Origin: Tautonia sp040717455
Lineage (GTDB): Bacteria > Planctomycetota > Planctomycetia > Isosphaerales > Isosphaeraceae
Direction of reading: 5' to 3'
DNA: 64,000 nt
NCBI RefSeq assembly: GCF_040717455.1
Contig: NZ_JBFEFH010000013.1
Coordinates: 62,001 to 126,000 of the forward strand
Both the position numbers and the translations under genes were made by a program. The notes under the pieces were generated by a model. The model saw only the letters and a list, made by a program, of their open reading frames with translations. It was not told the DNA's origin and did no database searches. Every line of letters starts with the position of its first letter. The stretch's first letter is position 1. This document shows, piece by piece, positions 23,856 through 32,397 of the stretch.

Positions 23856-25618
23856 GCCAGGCAACCACCCGCACCCCCGAAATCATCGCCCCCCCGCGAC
23901 GCCTCAGGGCCGATCAGCCGCTGGAAGGCTCCACCGTTCGGCGCGTCCGGCTGACACAGGTGCTTGTCGTGGCGGTCATCACCGTCTTCACCTTGCTCGG
24001 CGCGGGGAGGCTCGACCTGGGGCCGCAGGAGGCCCGGCTCGGGATGGCCGCGGGCGAGCGAATGGGTTCGTTTGGCCTGGTCTATGGCGCCTGGGAGCCG
24101 GGATTGCTGCCGGGCCGGCTCGTCCCGAGCCAGATCTGGGCCTGGTTCTACGGCGGCGTGACCGCGACGGCCGCGGCGGTCCGGTGGCCTGAGGCGATTG
24201 CGGCGGCCCTGATTGCCCTGGTCGCGTCGCGACGCCTCGGGGCGGTGATGGGGCATCGGGCGGCCCTCCTGGCGGCCCTCACGACGGCCGGGACCGTGGC
24301 GATGATCGACCGATCGGCGGCCGGGATCGGCATGCTCGACGGGGCGATCGCCTGGCTCGTCTACGGCCTGACCGGCAGCCATGCCCTGATGCTCAAGCCG
24401 ATCATCCCCGACCTGAACCTCATTGCCGGCCTTGGGGCGGTGCTGGCGCTCGACCGGCTCCGGTCGCGGGGGCCGGACCTGGCGGTCGGCCTGCTGGCGG
24501 GCCTCGCCGGGCTGGCCGGGGGCTGGCCGATGCTGGCGATCGTGGCGGTGCCGGCGGTCGTGCTCGGGTCGAAGGAGGGGGCGAAGCCGGGCCGGGCGGC
24601 CCTCGGGGCGCTGGCGATCGGCCTGGCCTGGTCGGTCTGGGCCTGGTCGACGGCCCGGTTCGACGCCTGGGCGGCGGCGGTGGCCCTGCCGATGGTCAAG
24701 GGGTCGACCTGGACGCTGGTGCCATGGGCGGCGGCGTATGCCCTGCCGTGGTCGATCCTGGCGATCCTGCCCGCGTTCCGATCGGTCCGCGAGGGGTGGT
24801 CGGAAGACCAGCGGGCGTTCGTCCTCGACTGGCTCAAGATCGTCGCGGCGCTGGCGCTGGCCGGGACCGTGATCCCGGGGCTCGGCAACGCGGCCCGGGT
24901 GCCGATGCTCGTGGGCCTGGCGATGGCGTCGGCGGCGAGCCTGGAGCGGGTGCTCGGCGACGGGTCGGGGCTGTCGCCGTGGGCGAGGCGTGCCTTCTGG
25001 GCCGCGACGATCGCGGGGGCCGTGGGCTGGGCCGCGATCGCCACGCCGGTCTTCGGCTACGTGGCGGCGGCGATCGGGGCGTACCGCCCGCTGGCAATCA
25101 CCTTGATCGCGATGGCCCTGTTCGCGCCGGGCGTCGCGATGGTGGGCCGGTCGAGGTCGCGGCCGATTTTGGGGGTCGCGGCCCTGGTCCTGGTCTGCCT
25201 GGGGTTGAAGCTGGCCCACTGGGGCGTGATCGCCCCGGAGTGGAACTACCGGGCCAGCCAGGGCCCTTGGGGGCGGGCAATCGGCCAGTGGATGCCGAGG
25301 CGGGCGACGCTCTACTTCATCAATTCGACGACGTTCAACCCGGGCATCCCGGATCGGGACCGCTGGCCGGCCGACCTGGCCTTCCACACGGGCCGGAAGG
25401 TCCGGCAGATCCCGGCCCCCGAGGCGCTCGACGTCGAGCCTCGCGGGCAGTCGCCGCACTTCGTCCTGCTGCACCCGTCGGAATTCGAGCGGTGGCCGGA
25501 GTCGGCCCCGCCGATCCAGCTCGTCCGGACCATGCAGGACCGGACCGGGGAGCCTCGCGTGCTGGCCAGGACCGAGGGGCCGATGTATCCCGATCGGCGG
25601 GAGGAGCTGGGCGAGTAA
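23852..25618 (+). CDS. Polytopic glycosyltransferase-like (ArnT/PMT family 39-type) protein
   Basis: 588 residues with 10 or more membrane helices and a soluble C-terminal third. The first luminal loop has RLDLGPQEARLGMAAGERM, resembling the acidic DxE-type loop of GT-C transferases (ArnT/PMT), and a later periplasmic part (RASQGPWGRAIGQWMPRRATLYFIN). It would use a polyprenyl-phosphate sugar at the outer face of the inner membrane. Overlaps the phosphatase gene by 4 bp. A pairing of a Cys phosphatase and a membrane glycosyltransferase is common in planctomycetes (knowledge not testable here). Substrate unknown. Confidence 0.7.
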   Translation: MSQATTRTPEIIAPPRRLRADQPLEGSTVRRVRLTQVLVVAVITVFTLLGAGRLDLGPQEARLGMAAGERMGSFGLVYGAWEPGLLPGRLVPSQIWAWFYGGVTATAAAVRWPEAIAAALIALVASRRLGAVMGHRAALLAALTTAGTVAMIDRSAAGIGMLDGAIAWLVYGLTGSHALMLKPIIPDLNLIAGLGAVLALDRLRSRGPDLAVGLLAGLAGLAGGWPMLAIVAVPAVVLGSKEGAKPGRAALGALAIGLAWSVWAWSTARFDAWAAAVALPMVKGSTWTLVPWAAAYALPWSILAILPAFRSVREGWSEDQRAFVLDWLKIVAALALAGTVIPGLGNAARVPMLVGLAMASAASLERVLGDGSGLSPWARRAFWAATIAGAVGWAAIATPVFGYVAAAIGAYRPLAITLIAMALFAPGVAMVGRSRSRPILGVAALVLVCLGLKLAHWGVIAPEWNYRASQGPWGRAIGQWMPRRATLYFINSTTFNPGIPDRDRWPADLAFHTGRKVRQIPAPEALDVEPRGQSPHFVLLHPSEFERWPESAPPIQLVRTMQDRTGEPRVLARTEGPMYPDRREELGE

Positions 25619-25653
25619 CCTACGCCCTGATCGCAGGCAGCCGCGAATCGGAC

Positions 25654-25690
25654 GAACCGGGCCGGGCATGCTGCATGCCCGGCCCGGTTC
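25654..25690. terminator. Perfect 18-bp hairpin between convergent genes
   Basis: GAACCGGGCCGGGCATGC at 25654-25671 and its exact complement at 25673-25690, with a one-base centre (or a three-base loop and 17 bp stem). It lies between the glycosyltransferase stop (+) and the purM stop (-), ideal as a bidirectional terminator. No T tract on either side. Confidence 0.75.
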
Positions 25691-25717
25691 GATTTGCGCG
25701 ATGCGTCCCGGGCGGAG

Positions 25718-26818
25718 TTACTCGGCCCAGCGGACGGAGCGCTCGCCCGGCTCGACCTCGCCGATGACCCAGGCGGGCACGCCGGCCTCGGTGCGGAGGT
25801 AGCGGGCGATGGCCTCGGCGTAGTAGTCGGCGACGATCAGGACGAGGCCGATGCCCATGTTGAAGACGCGGAAGGCCTCGTCGTCGGGCAGGTGGCCGAG
25901 GGAGCGGAGCCAGCCGAAGACGGGGGGGATCTCCCACGACCCCCGGCGAAGCCGGATCGCCAGGCCTTCGGGCAGGACCCGGGGGGGGTTGTCGATCAGG
26001 CCGCCGCCGGTGATGTGGGCGATGGCGTGGACGATGCGCTTGACCCGGTAGTGGCGGTAGACCGTCTTCATCGCCTTGACGTAGATGCGGGTCGGCTCCA
26101 GGAACTCGTCGGCCACGGTGCGGCCGAGTTTCGGGACGTACGAATCGGGTTTCAAACCGGCCACGTCGAAGGCGAGCTTGCGGGCCAGGCTGTAGCCGTT
26201 CGAATGCAGGCCCGAGCTGGCCAGGCCGATCACCTTGTCGCCGGCCCGGACCTCCGAGCCGTCGAGGATCTGCTTGCGATCGACGACGCCGAGCGCGAAC
26301 CCGGCCAGGTCGTACTCGCCCGAGTGGTAGAAGTCGGGCAGGATGGCCGTCTCGCCGCCGAGCAGGGCGCTCTCGGCCTGGATGCAGCCGTCGGAGATGC
26401 CCTGGACGATCCGGCGGGTCAGATCGGGGTCGTCGCGGCTCATGGCGACGTAGTCGAGGAACAGGAGCGGCTCGGCCCCGGCGCAGAGGCAGTCGTTGAC
26501 CGACATCGCCACCAGGTCGATGCCGACCGTCTCGTGCCGGTTGGTGGCGAAGGCCAGTTTCAGCTTCGTGCCGACGCCGTCGGTCGAGGCCACGAGGACC
26601 GGGTCGTGGTAGGTCCGCGTCAGGAGCCGGATCTTGTCGTCGAGCCGGAAGAGGCCGGCGAAGCCCCCCGGCCATTCGATCACCCGGGGGGTGTACGTCC
26701 GGCGCAGCAAGGGGGGGATCTGCCGCATCGTCTCCTCGTAGGCGTCGAGGTCGACGCCGGCGGATTTGTAGTCGATCGGCTTCGGATTCGGCTCGAGATC
26801 GGATTCGGGATCTGGCAT
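25718..26818 (-). CDS. purM: Phosphoribosylformylglycinamidine cyclo-ligase (AIR synthetase)
   Basis: Fifth step of purine synthesis: ATP-dependent ring closure of FGAM to AIR, cytoplasmic. 366 residues, normal size. Motifs in order: IDYKSAGVDLDAYEE (start of the family), VASTDGVGTKLKLA (ATP/metal site), GIDLVAMSVNDCLCAGAEPLLFLDY, GISDGCIQAESALLGGETA, VIGLASSGLHSNGYSL, and ITGGGLIDNPPRVLP. ATG 26818 opens the frame. No other pur gene nearby. The N-terminal ~15 residues (DPESDLEPNPKP) are an acidic extension not seen in Escherichia coli PurM. Confidence 0.95.
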   Translation of the reverse strand: MPDPESDLEPNPKPIDYKSAGVDLDAYEETMRQIPPLLRRTYTPRVIEWPGGFAGLFRLDDKIRLLTRTYHDPVLVASTDGVGTKLKLAFATNRHETVGIDLVAMSVNDCLCAGAEPLLFLDYVAMSRDDPDLTRRIVQGISDGCIQAESALLGGETAILPDFYHSGEYDLAGFALGVVDRKQILDGSEVRAGDKVIGLASSGLHSNGYSLARKLAFDVAGLKPDSYVPKLGRTVADEFLEPTRIYVKAMKTVYRHYRVKRIVHAIAHITGGGLIDNPPRVLPEGLAIRLRRGSWEIPPVFGWLRSLGHLPDDEAFRVFNMGIGLVLIVADYYAEAIARYLRTEAGVPAWVIGEVEPGERSVRWAE

Positions 26819-27141
26819 GGGCGGTCGGTCCGGGTCTGTCGTGCGGGGCCGTCCGGTCGGGCTGTGCCGGGCCGGGTGGGAGGTCGATCGGGCCGGGTGG
26901 CAATCGAGGATGATCTCAGTGTACCAGACGGCCGCCGCCCGGGGGACCGTTGCCTTCTCGGCCGACTCAGGGCGCTTGCATTCTGAGGGGCCGGCGGTTT
27001 ATGGTGGCGAGACTGCCAGGAGATCTGCTTCGAGGCGGCGGCCGAAGAGTTCGTGCGCGGTTGTCGTCTTTCTGCCGAACGATCCCACTCCTTCCTTGTT
27101 GCACGAATGACCTTTTCATCAGACTCCGGAGACCTTGACCG
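26819..27141. other. 323-bp region with candidate promoter for the cytochrome gene
   Basis: No gene seen. TTGCAT (26976-26981), 16 nt, then TTTATG (26998-27003) is a plausible sigma-70-like pair 140 bp before ATG 27142. Low confidence. The downstream gene has tighter codon choice than its neighbours, fitting strong expression. Confidence 0.35.
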
Positions 27142-27594
27142 ATGATGTTGCGCAAGTGGCTCGCGCTGGCCGCCAGCGTCTCGCTCGTTGCTGCCCTGTC
27201 GGCCGGCCTCTCGGCCGCCACCGTGCTGGAAGACGAAGAAAACCTCCATGAGATCATGGAGAAGGTGAGCGCCGCCAACAACAAGATCAATCGCTATCTT
27301 CGCACCCCGGTTTCCTTCAAGAAGTCGCAGGAAGACGCCCTGACCGAGGCGAAGCTGCTGCTCGAACTGGGCAAGAAGGCCCGCGAGAACGAAGAAGCGC
27401 TTGAGACGGCCAAGGATCTCGAGAATCCGAAGGAGGCCTGGGTCAAGCTGATGGACGACATGAACACGCACCTCGGCACCCTGATCGAGAAGGTCGAGTC
27501 CGGCGACCAGGCCGAGTCGAAGAACGCCCACACCGAGGTCAAGAAGTCGTGCGCCGAGTGCCACAAGGTCTTCCGCGTCGAAGACGACTTCTGA
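27142..27594 (+). CDS. Small secreted monoheme c-type cytochrome (cytochrome c'-like)
   Basis: 150 residues: a signal peptide (KWLALAASVSLVAALSAGLS, cleavage near ASA/A) and a mature helical domain of about 125 residues rich in Lys/Glu. One c-type heme site, SCAECHKVF, is at the very C-terminal end, as in four-helix cytochrome c' and cytochrome b562-like proteins. No other Cys in the mature part. Codon use is tighter (AAG, CTC, GAG, TTC favoured) than in neighbours, and a strong 18-bp hairpin follows, both consistent with an abundant product. Electron carrier or gas-binding role in the periplasm; partner unknown. Confidence 0.8.
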   Translation: MMLRKWLALAASVSLVAALSAGLSAATVLEDEENLHEIMEKVSAANNKINRYLRTPVSFKKSQEDALTEAKLLLELGKKARENEEALETAKDLENPKEAWVKLMDDMNTHLGTLIEKVESGDQAESKNAHTEVKKSCAECHKVFRVEDDF

Positions 27595-27926
27595 GCCGGG
27601 TAGGGATTGACGCGATTGGTCAGGCGATCCGCCTCGATCACGCCCCAATCATCACGGCCCGCGGCCCGACCCCGAGTTCTCGGTCGGGCCGCGGGCCGTG
27701 TGCGTTGCGCGGGGGGCGATTCCGGCCCGGATGGGGGAACCTTCCTCCCTTCAGCGGCCCATCATGGGCCGGAGCCCACGACCGCCCCGGGCCCTTCGGC
27801 CCGTCCGGAGGTCGCGGCCGTCCCTGGGAAAGGCGAGACGGGACCGAAGTTCGCGGGTTTCTCGCCCTTGACGCTCGGGAGGTACTGCGGGATCAGCCCC
27901 CCAAGGGAACCGATCCGGCTTCTTCA
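27595..27926. other. Intergenic region holding a terminator hairpin
   Basis: 332 bp between the convergent cytochrome and PEP-CTERM genes. Only the hairpin at 27653-27700 stands out. Remaining sequence has no supported gene. Confidence 0.5.
27653..27700. terminator. 18-bp perfect hairpin after the cytochrome gene
   Basis: CACGGCCCGCGGCCCGAC (27653-27670) pairs exactly with GTCGGGCCGCGGGCCGTG (27683-27700); the 12-nt loop can pair three more bases (GAG/CTC). Sits 58 bp past the cytochrome stop and also downstream of the convergent PEP-CTERM gene. No T tract follows. Confidence 0.8.
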
Positions 27927-28982
27927 TCAACCGCGGTTCCTGGACCAGATCCGGAACCTCAGCCCGGCGACCGCCAGCCCGCCGAGGCTGAACAGCACCA
28001 GCGACGCCGGCTCCGGGATCACCGCGGGGGGCGAGTTGCTCGGCGCGACGCGAAGGATCCGGAAGTTCTGGTGGTCGGACAGGTACATCGCACCGTCCGG
28101 GCCGAAGGCGATGCCGGTGATCCCGCCGAGGCCCGAGAGGATCGTCTCGGTCTGGCCTGACGGGCTGATTCGCAGGATTTCTCCGGATCGCCCCGTCGTG
28201 GCATAGAGATCGGTGCCGAACAGGCCGCCATTGGCGAAGGCCAGGCCGCTGGATCGTTCTCCGGGTAACCACCCGGTCGGGTCGAACACGGTCGCAAACG
28301 CGTCGTTCACGAGCGACCCATCGGAAGCATGGACGCGGATCACGCCATCGACGTGGGCGGTGTAGATCAGGTCGCCCGGGCCGATGGCCAGGCCGCGGGG
28401 GGTCTGGAGCGGATCGGGGAACCCGATCAGTTGGGAGAGCTGATTCCCCGCCGGCCCCGGGGTGACGGCGAAGACGCCACGCGAGTCCCCCTGGTTGGTG
28501 AAGAGCATCCGGCCGGTCGAGTCGAATGCCATCTGCACCGGGTTCTGGAAGAGGGGGCTGTCGATCGACTGGATCGTCCCGTCGGGTCGGATGGCCGAGA
28601 GCCGGCCGCGCTCCTGGATGCCGTTCCAGGTGGCGACACCGCCGACGATGACCGAGCCGGCGACGCCGGAGATCCTCCCGTCGGCGTCGAAGAGCACGGC
28701 GTCCGGATCGAGGAGCCGGGCATTCCCATAAGTCGAGGCGACGCCCCCCCCGGGCGCGACCCGATAGACCCAGGAGGCATCGATGTCGGCGCCTTCCGTG
28801 CGCGACGAGCCGACGAAGAGCTCGCCGTCGGCCCCGAACGAGAGGGTCATCGGGCGTTCGGCCAGGGTCGCGTACACCGACACGTCGAGGATCGAATCCG
28901 AGCGGGCCTCCGAGCCGGCGAGGACCGCGGCCCATGCGACCAGGCAGACGAGGAGTCGGGAGTGTCGCGGAGTTGTCTTCAC
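27927..28982 (-). CDS. Secreted beta-propeller PEP-CTERM protein
   Basis: 351 residues. Start GTG 28982 has GGAGG 7 nt upstream, which decides it over the much longer open frame to 29936. Signal peptide HSRLLVCLVAWAAVLAG. NHL/propeller-like repeats follow (LSFGADGELFVGSS, AFDSTGRMLFTNQG, LAIGPGDLIYTA, IAFGPDGAMYLSDH). The C-terminus is a PEP-CTERM sorting tail: VIPEPASLVLFSLGGLAVAG then RFRIWSRNRG, expected to be cut and handled by an exosortase. Probably exported to the cell surface or matrix. No exosortase gene in the window. Confidence 0.85.
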   Translation of the reverse strand: MKTTPRHSRLLVCLVAWAAVLAGSEARSDSILDVSVYATLAERPMTLSFGADGELFVGSSRTEGADIDASWVYRVAPGGGVASTYGNARLLDPDAVLFDADGRISGVAGSVIVGGVATWNGIQERGRLSAIRPDGTIQSIDSPLFQNPVQMAFDSTGRMLFTNQGDSRGVFAVTPGPAGNQLSQLIGFPDPLQTPRGLAIGPGDLIYTAHVDGVIRVHASDGSLVNDAFATVFDPTGWLPGERSSGLAFANGGLFGTDLYATTGRSGEILRISPSGQTETILSGLGGITGIAFGPDGAMYLSDHQNFRILRVAPSNSPPAVIPEPASLVLFSLGGLAVAGLRFRIWSRNRG

Positions 28983-29092
28983 AATACGGCCTCCATACGT
29001 GATCGGGCGTGACAGGCGGGCCCAGCAATGAGTCGCCCCGCGCACTCGAGAGGCGGGGACGCAACGTGTTGCTCCGACGCAATTCTCATTGC

Positions 29093-29203
29093 TTGACATC
29101 ATCCGATGGGTGGTGTTAGCGTGACCATCACGATCGCGGGCCGGCGGCGTCTGGCCGCCTTGGCCTCGCTCTCCGACGGGGAGTACGATCGGGATGAACA
29201 CGG
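29093..29203 (+). promoter_or_regulatory. Promoter and conserved leader box of ECF/kinase operon 1
   Basis: TTGACATCAT starts at 29093 and GTGTTAGCGT ends at 29122; TTGACA and TTAGCG are 17 nt apart. The same 30-nt layout, with 10 identical bases at each end, lies before the second ECF/kinase operon (45931-45960, minus). About 57 nt downstream, GGGAG and ATGAACACGG (29179-29203) are shared with operon 2 too, with the same spacing. Sigma-70 consensus is good at -35 but weak at -10, so an alternative sigma factor, possibly the ECF factor itself, may read it. Confidence 0.72.
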
Positions 29204-29280
29204 GCCCCGCGGCCGATCGCCGGGGCCGGGGGAGGAGTCGATGGCGGACTTCGACGGCGGGACGACCGACCGGATGCTGA
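29194..29280 (+). CDS. Possible leader peptide overlapping the ECF start
   Basis: ATG 29194, with GGGAG 11 nt upstream, opens 28 codons beginning MNTGPAADR and ending inside the ECF gene at 29280. Its ribosome-binding site, start and first codons are conserved before ECF operon 2, where the peptide is MNTVVASSGGDR. Translation of this ORF could control ECF initiation at 29241. Coding is inferred from two copies only. Confidence 0.3.
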   Translation: MNTGPAADRRGRGRSRWRTSTAGRPTGC

Positions 29281-29852
29281 TTGGGCGGGTGGCCGACTGG
29301 CGGGACGCGTCGGCCTGGAGGCGGTTCGACGCGACCTACCGGCCGATGGTCCGCCGCTGGGGCCGGCAGTTCGGGTTCGCCGGGGACGACCTGGAGGAGC
29401 TTTGCCAGGTCGTGCTGGTCGGCGTGCTCGGCCGGGCGAAGGGGTTCTGTTACGATCCGTCGCGGTCCTTCCGGGGCTGGCTCCGCCGGATCACCCACTG
29501 CCGGGCCGTCGAGCAGATCCGGGCCCGCCGCCGATCCCCCGCCGCGCTGGCCGCCCCCGAGGCGCAGGTCGCTCCCCACTGGCACCCGCGCCCCGAGGCG
29601 ACCCCGCCCCCCCGCGACGACCGCCTCGACGGGCTGGTCGAGGAGGTCCAGCGGGCCGTCCGCGCCCGGGTCGCCCCGGAGAACTGGCGGATCTTCTGGT
29701 TGATCCGCGTCGACGGCAGGCCGGTGGCCGAGGTGGCCGCCGCCGTCGGCAAGACCTACGCGGCGACCTTCCGCAATCAGGAGCGGATCGCCCGGATGCT
29801 CCGCGACGAGGCCGAGCGTCGACTCCCCCGCCACCCTGCCCCATCGGCCTGA
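29241..29852 (+). CDS. ECF-type RNA polymerase sigma factor (planctomycete type)
   Basis: 203 residues from ATG 29241, chosen because GGAGGAG lies just upstream; the longer frame to 29106 runs through promoter sequence. Sigma region 2: IGRVADWRDASAWRRFDATYRPMV, then DDLEELCQVVLVGVL and FRGWLRRITHCRAVEQIR (region 2.4, -10 recognition). Region 4 helix-turn-helix: RPVAEVAAAVGKTYAATFRNQERIARML. Next gene, 25 bp downstream, is a membrane Ser/Thr kinase, the typical planctomycete ECF partner. No anti-sigma gene; the kinase's own Cys/His N-terminus may play that part (inference). Confidence 0.9.
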   Translation: MADFDGGTTDRMLIGRVADWRDASAWRRFDATYRPMVRRWGRQFGFAGDDLEELCQVVLVGVLGRAKGFCYDPSRSFRGWLRRITHCRAVEQIRARRRSPAALAAPEAQVAPHWHPRPEATPPPRDDRLDGLVEEVQRAVRARVAPENWRIFWLIRVDGRPVAEVAAAVGKTYAATFRNQERIARMLRDEAERRLPRHPAPSA

Positions 29853-29877
29853 ACCGCTTCCCCCCGAGGGCCCGGAG

Positions 29878-32352
29878 ATGATCGACTGCCCGAGCCTCGA
29901 CGACCTGAGGCGGCTGGCCTCCGAATCGCTCCGCACGGCCGACTTTGCCGACCTGGATGACCACCTGGAACGCTGCGACCGCTGCCGCCGGACGCTCGAG
30001 CGGTGGTTCCTCGAGCGGCCCTGGAATGCCCCGCCGATCTCATCGGCTCCGTCGGTGGACGTGCCCGGCTACCGGATCGAGCGGGAGCTGGGCCGAGGCG
30101 GCATGGGGGTCGTCTACCTGGCGACTCGGATCGACGACGGCCGGCCGGTGGCGTTGAAGCTGCTCGGCGGGGGGCCGGACGACCTGGCCCGATGGCGTCG
30201 CGAGGCCGGGGCGATGCGGCGGATCGACCATCCCGGCGTCGTCCGCCTGATCGACTCGGGAGAGGTCGCCGGCCGGGCCTTCCTGGCGATCGAGTACGTC
30301 GCCGGCGGCACCCTGCACGACCGGCTCGACCCGGCCCGGCCGCCGAAGCCCGAAGAGGCCGCGCGGGTCGTCGAGGGGGTCGCCCGGGCCATCGCCGAGG
30401 TCCACCGCTGCGGACTCTTGCACCTGGACCTGAAGCCCTCGAACGTCCTGCTCGACGGCGATCCCGACGGGCCGATCGACGGCGGCCGGCCGAGGGTCGC
30501 GGACTTCGGCCTCGCCCTGCCGTGCGACGACCCCGAGGCCACCTGGACGATGGCCGCCGGCCCCCGGGGCACCCCCTCGTACATGGCCCCCGAGCAGCTC
30601 GCCCCCGAACGCTCGACCCTCGGGCCGGCGGCCGACGTCTACGCGATGGGCGCCTTGCTCTACCGGATGCTCACCGGACGGCCGCCGTTCCTGGCCCCGA
30701 CGAAGATCGAGACGTACCTGCAGCTCCGCGACCGCGAGCCCGTCCCGCCCCGGCGGCTCAACCCCGAGGTGCCGAGGGACCTGGAGACGATCTGCCTGGC
30801 CTGCCTCCGCAAGCGTCCCGCCCGGCGTTACGGCTCGGCGGAGGCGTTGGCCGACGACCTGAGGCGCTTCCTCGACGGCCGGCCGATCTCAGAGCGGCCG
30901 ACGCCCCGGCCGGTGGTCGCCGCCCGCTGGTGCCTGCGGAACCAGGCGGCCGCCGGGCTGGGCCTGGCGTCGTTGGTGATGGCCGTCGCCCTGTCCGGCA
31001 TCCAGTCGGCCCGGCTCCGGGCGACCCGGATCGAGGATGCCCGCCAGGAGCGGGAGGTCGCCCGGCTGGCGGAGAACCTGCGGCTCTCGGCGGAGGTCCT
31101 GCACGTCTACCAGGACTACTCCAACGTCATGCTCTTTCGAGAGCGGCCCCTCGCCCCCGATCGCCTGGTCGAACAGCTCGCCCCGGTCCAGGAGCGGTTC
31201 CGGCGATCCTGGGAGTCCGGGACGATCGACGCGGCCAACCTCGCGGCCCTCGGCCAGATCGACCTGATGGCCGCCACGGTCGCCCAGTTCGGCGGCCTCA
31301 ACATCACCGCCGACATCGCCCCGCTGATCGAGGAGGCCGAAGCCGCGCTGAGTGAGGCCGTGCGGCTCGCCCCGGACGTCGAATCCATCCGGCGGAGCCA
31401 CGCCGAGGCGAAGCTCACCGCGATGATCTATGAGGCGAGCCTCGATCACTCGCGTTCCGAGGCGCTGGCCGAGGAAGCCCTCGCGTTCGCCCGGTCGCCG
31501 TCCCTGTCGGCGATCGCCCGGCCGACGCTGATTCACTTCCACATCCTCCTGCAATGGATCGCCTGGCGGGGCTATTGCCGGGGCGACCACGAGGCGAACG
31601 GGCGCTGGCTGTCCGAGGCCGGCAACCTGATGACCGGGCGCCTGGGCGACTCCTGGCGTCAGGATCCCTACTTCGTGCTGAGCCAGGCCGGCACCCTGCT
31701 GGGCCTCGGCGACGAGGCGGCGGCGCGGGAACTGCTGGCGGCCTACTCGGCGGACTTCGGCGCGATCGATCACGAGCTGATCGGCGGCTGGCAAACCACC
31801 CGCTGGCTCACCTACCGGATCGGCGCCCTGATCGGGCGTTCGGATCCGGGGGCCGGCCCGGGCCTCGGGTGGGACGTGTCGCCCGCCGAACTGGTCGACC
31901 TCATCCTCACCGAGACTTCGATGATGGGGATTTCCCCGGGCAAGGCGGCCGAATCGCTCGCGCCCGCCTGCTTCCTCTTCTGTTCGGCCGTTCGCCAGAA
32001 CGGGAGCATCGACGACGCCGAGCGGGTCGCCGCATGCTTCCTCGCCGTCGCCCGGGAATCCGTCGGCCGAGATCCCGACTCGGCCGGCTGCCATGAGCTG
32101 CTCGCCGCCGCCTCCCAGCAGCACGCCAAGAACGCCTGGCGGCGCGACGACCTGGCCGCCGTCCGGCGCTGGATGCGTGCCTCGATCGAGGCGACCGAGG
32201 CCGCTCTTGCCCTCGGGCCCGAGGATTCTCGACTCCGGATCGAACTGGCCGAGCGCCGCCGACGCCTCGCCCTCGTCCCCGAGGGGGACTCGGCGGTCGC
32301 ATCGGCTCCGGCGGAACGCCTTGACCCGCCCTCGACGTTCGCGAAACAATGA
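29878..32352 (+). CDS. Membrane Ser/Thr protein kinase with zinc-finger-like N-terminus
   Basis: 824 residues. N-terminal anti-sigma-like metal motif H29-x3-C33-x2-C36. Kinase domain 65-335: GRGGMG 72-77, Lys94 (VALK), HLDLKPSN 182-189 (the Arg of HRD is Leu, as in its paralogue), DFG 209-211, APEQ 237. One membrane helix about 357-376, then a 450-residue helical sensory domain. Lacking the HRD Arg, activation-loop control should differ from classical kinases. Co-transcribed with the ECF gene 25 bp upstream. The C-terminal region is similar to that of the 43-kb kinase but has no named domain. Likely signals to the ECF factor. Confidence 0.87.
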   Translation: MIDCPSLDDLRRLASESLRTADFADLDDHLERCDRCRRTLERWFLERPWNAPPISSAPSVDVPGYRIERELGRGGMGVVYLATRIDDGRPVALKLLGGGPDDLARWRREAGAMRRIDHPGVVRLIDSGEVAGRAFLAIEYVAGGTLHDRLDPARPPKPEEAARVVEGVARAIAEVHRCGLLHLDLKPSNVLLDGDPDGPIDGGRPRVADFGLALPCDDPEATWTMAAGPRGTPSYMAPEQLAPERSTLGPAADVYAMGALLYRMLTGRPPFLAPTKIETYLQLRDREPVPPRRLNPEVPRDLETICLACLRKRPARRYGSAEALADDLRRFLDGRPISERPTPRPVVAARWCLRNQAAAGLGLASLVMAVALSGIQSARLRATRIEDARQEREVARLAENLRLSAEVLHVYQDYSNVMLFRERPLAPDRLVEQLAPVQERFRRSWESGTIDAANLAALGQIDLMAATVAQFGGLNITADIAPLIEEAEAALSEAVRLAPDVESIRRSHAEAKLTAMIYEASLDHSRSEALAEEALAFARSPSLSAIARPTLIHFHILLQWIAWRGYCRGDHEANGRWLSEAGNLMTGRLGDSWRQDPYFVLSQAGTLLGLGDEAAARELLAAYSADFGAIDHELIGGWQTTRWLTYRIGALIGRSDPGAGPGLGWDVSPAELVDLILTETSMMGISPGKAAESLAPACFLFCSAVRQNGSIDDAERVAACFLAVARESVGRDPDSAGCHELLAAASQQHAKNAWRRDDLAAVRRWMRASIEATEAALALGPEDSRLRIELAERRRRLALVPEGDSAVASAPAERLDPPSTFAKQ

Positions 32353-32397
32353 GAGGTGTTCGTCCGCCGCTCGCCTTTCGGAAGGATATGCCCGCGC

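Noticed and set aside
27927..29936. 669-codon frame including the PEP-CTERM gene
   Set aside because: Only the part from GTG 28982 has a ribosome-binding site and signal peptide; the upstream part runs antisense through the ECF gene and promoter.
29878..32349. Long minus-strand ORF (30889-32349) and other large antisense ORFs across the window
   Set aside because: Arg/Pro/Gly-rich translation without motifs, opposite a well-supported kinase gene. High GC makes such ORFs common.
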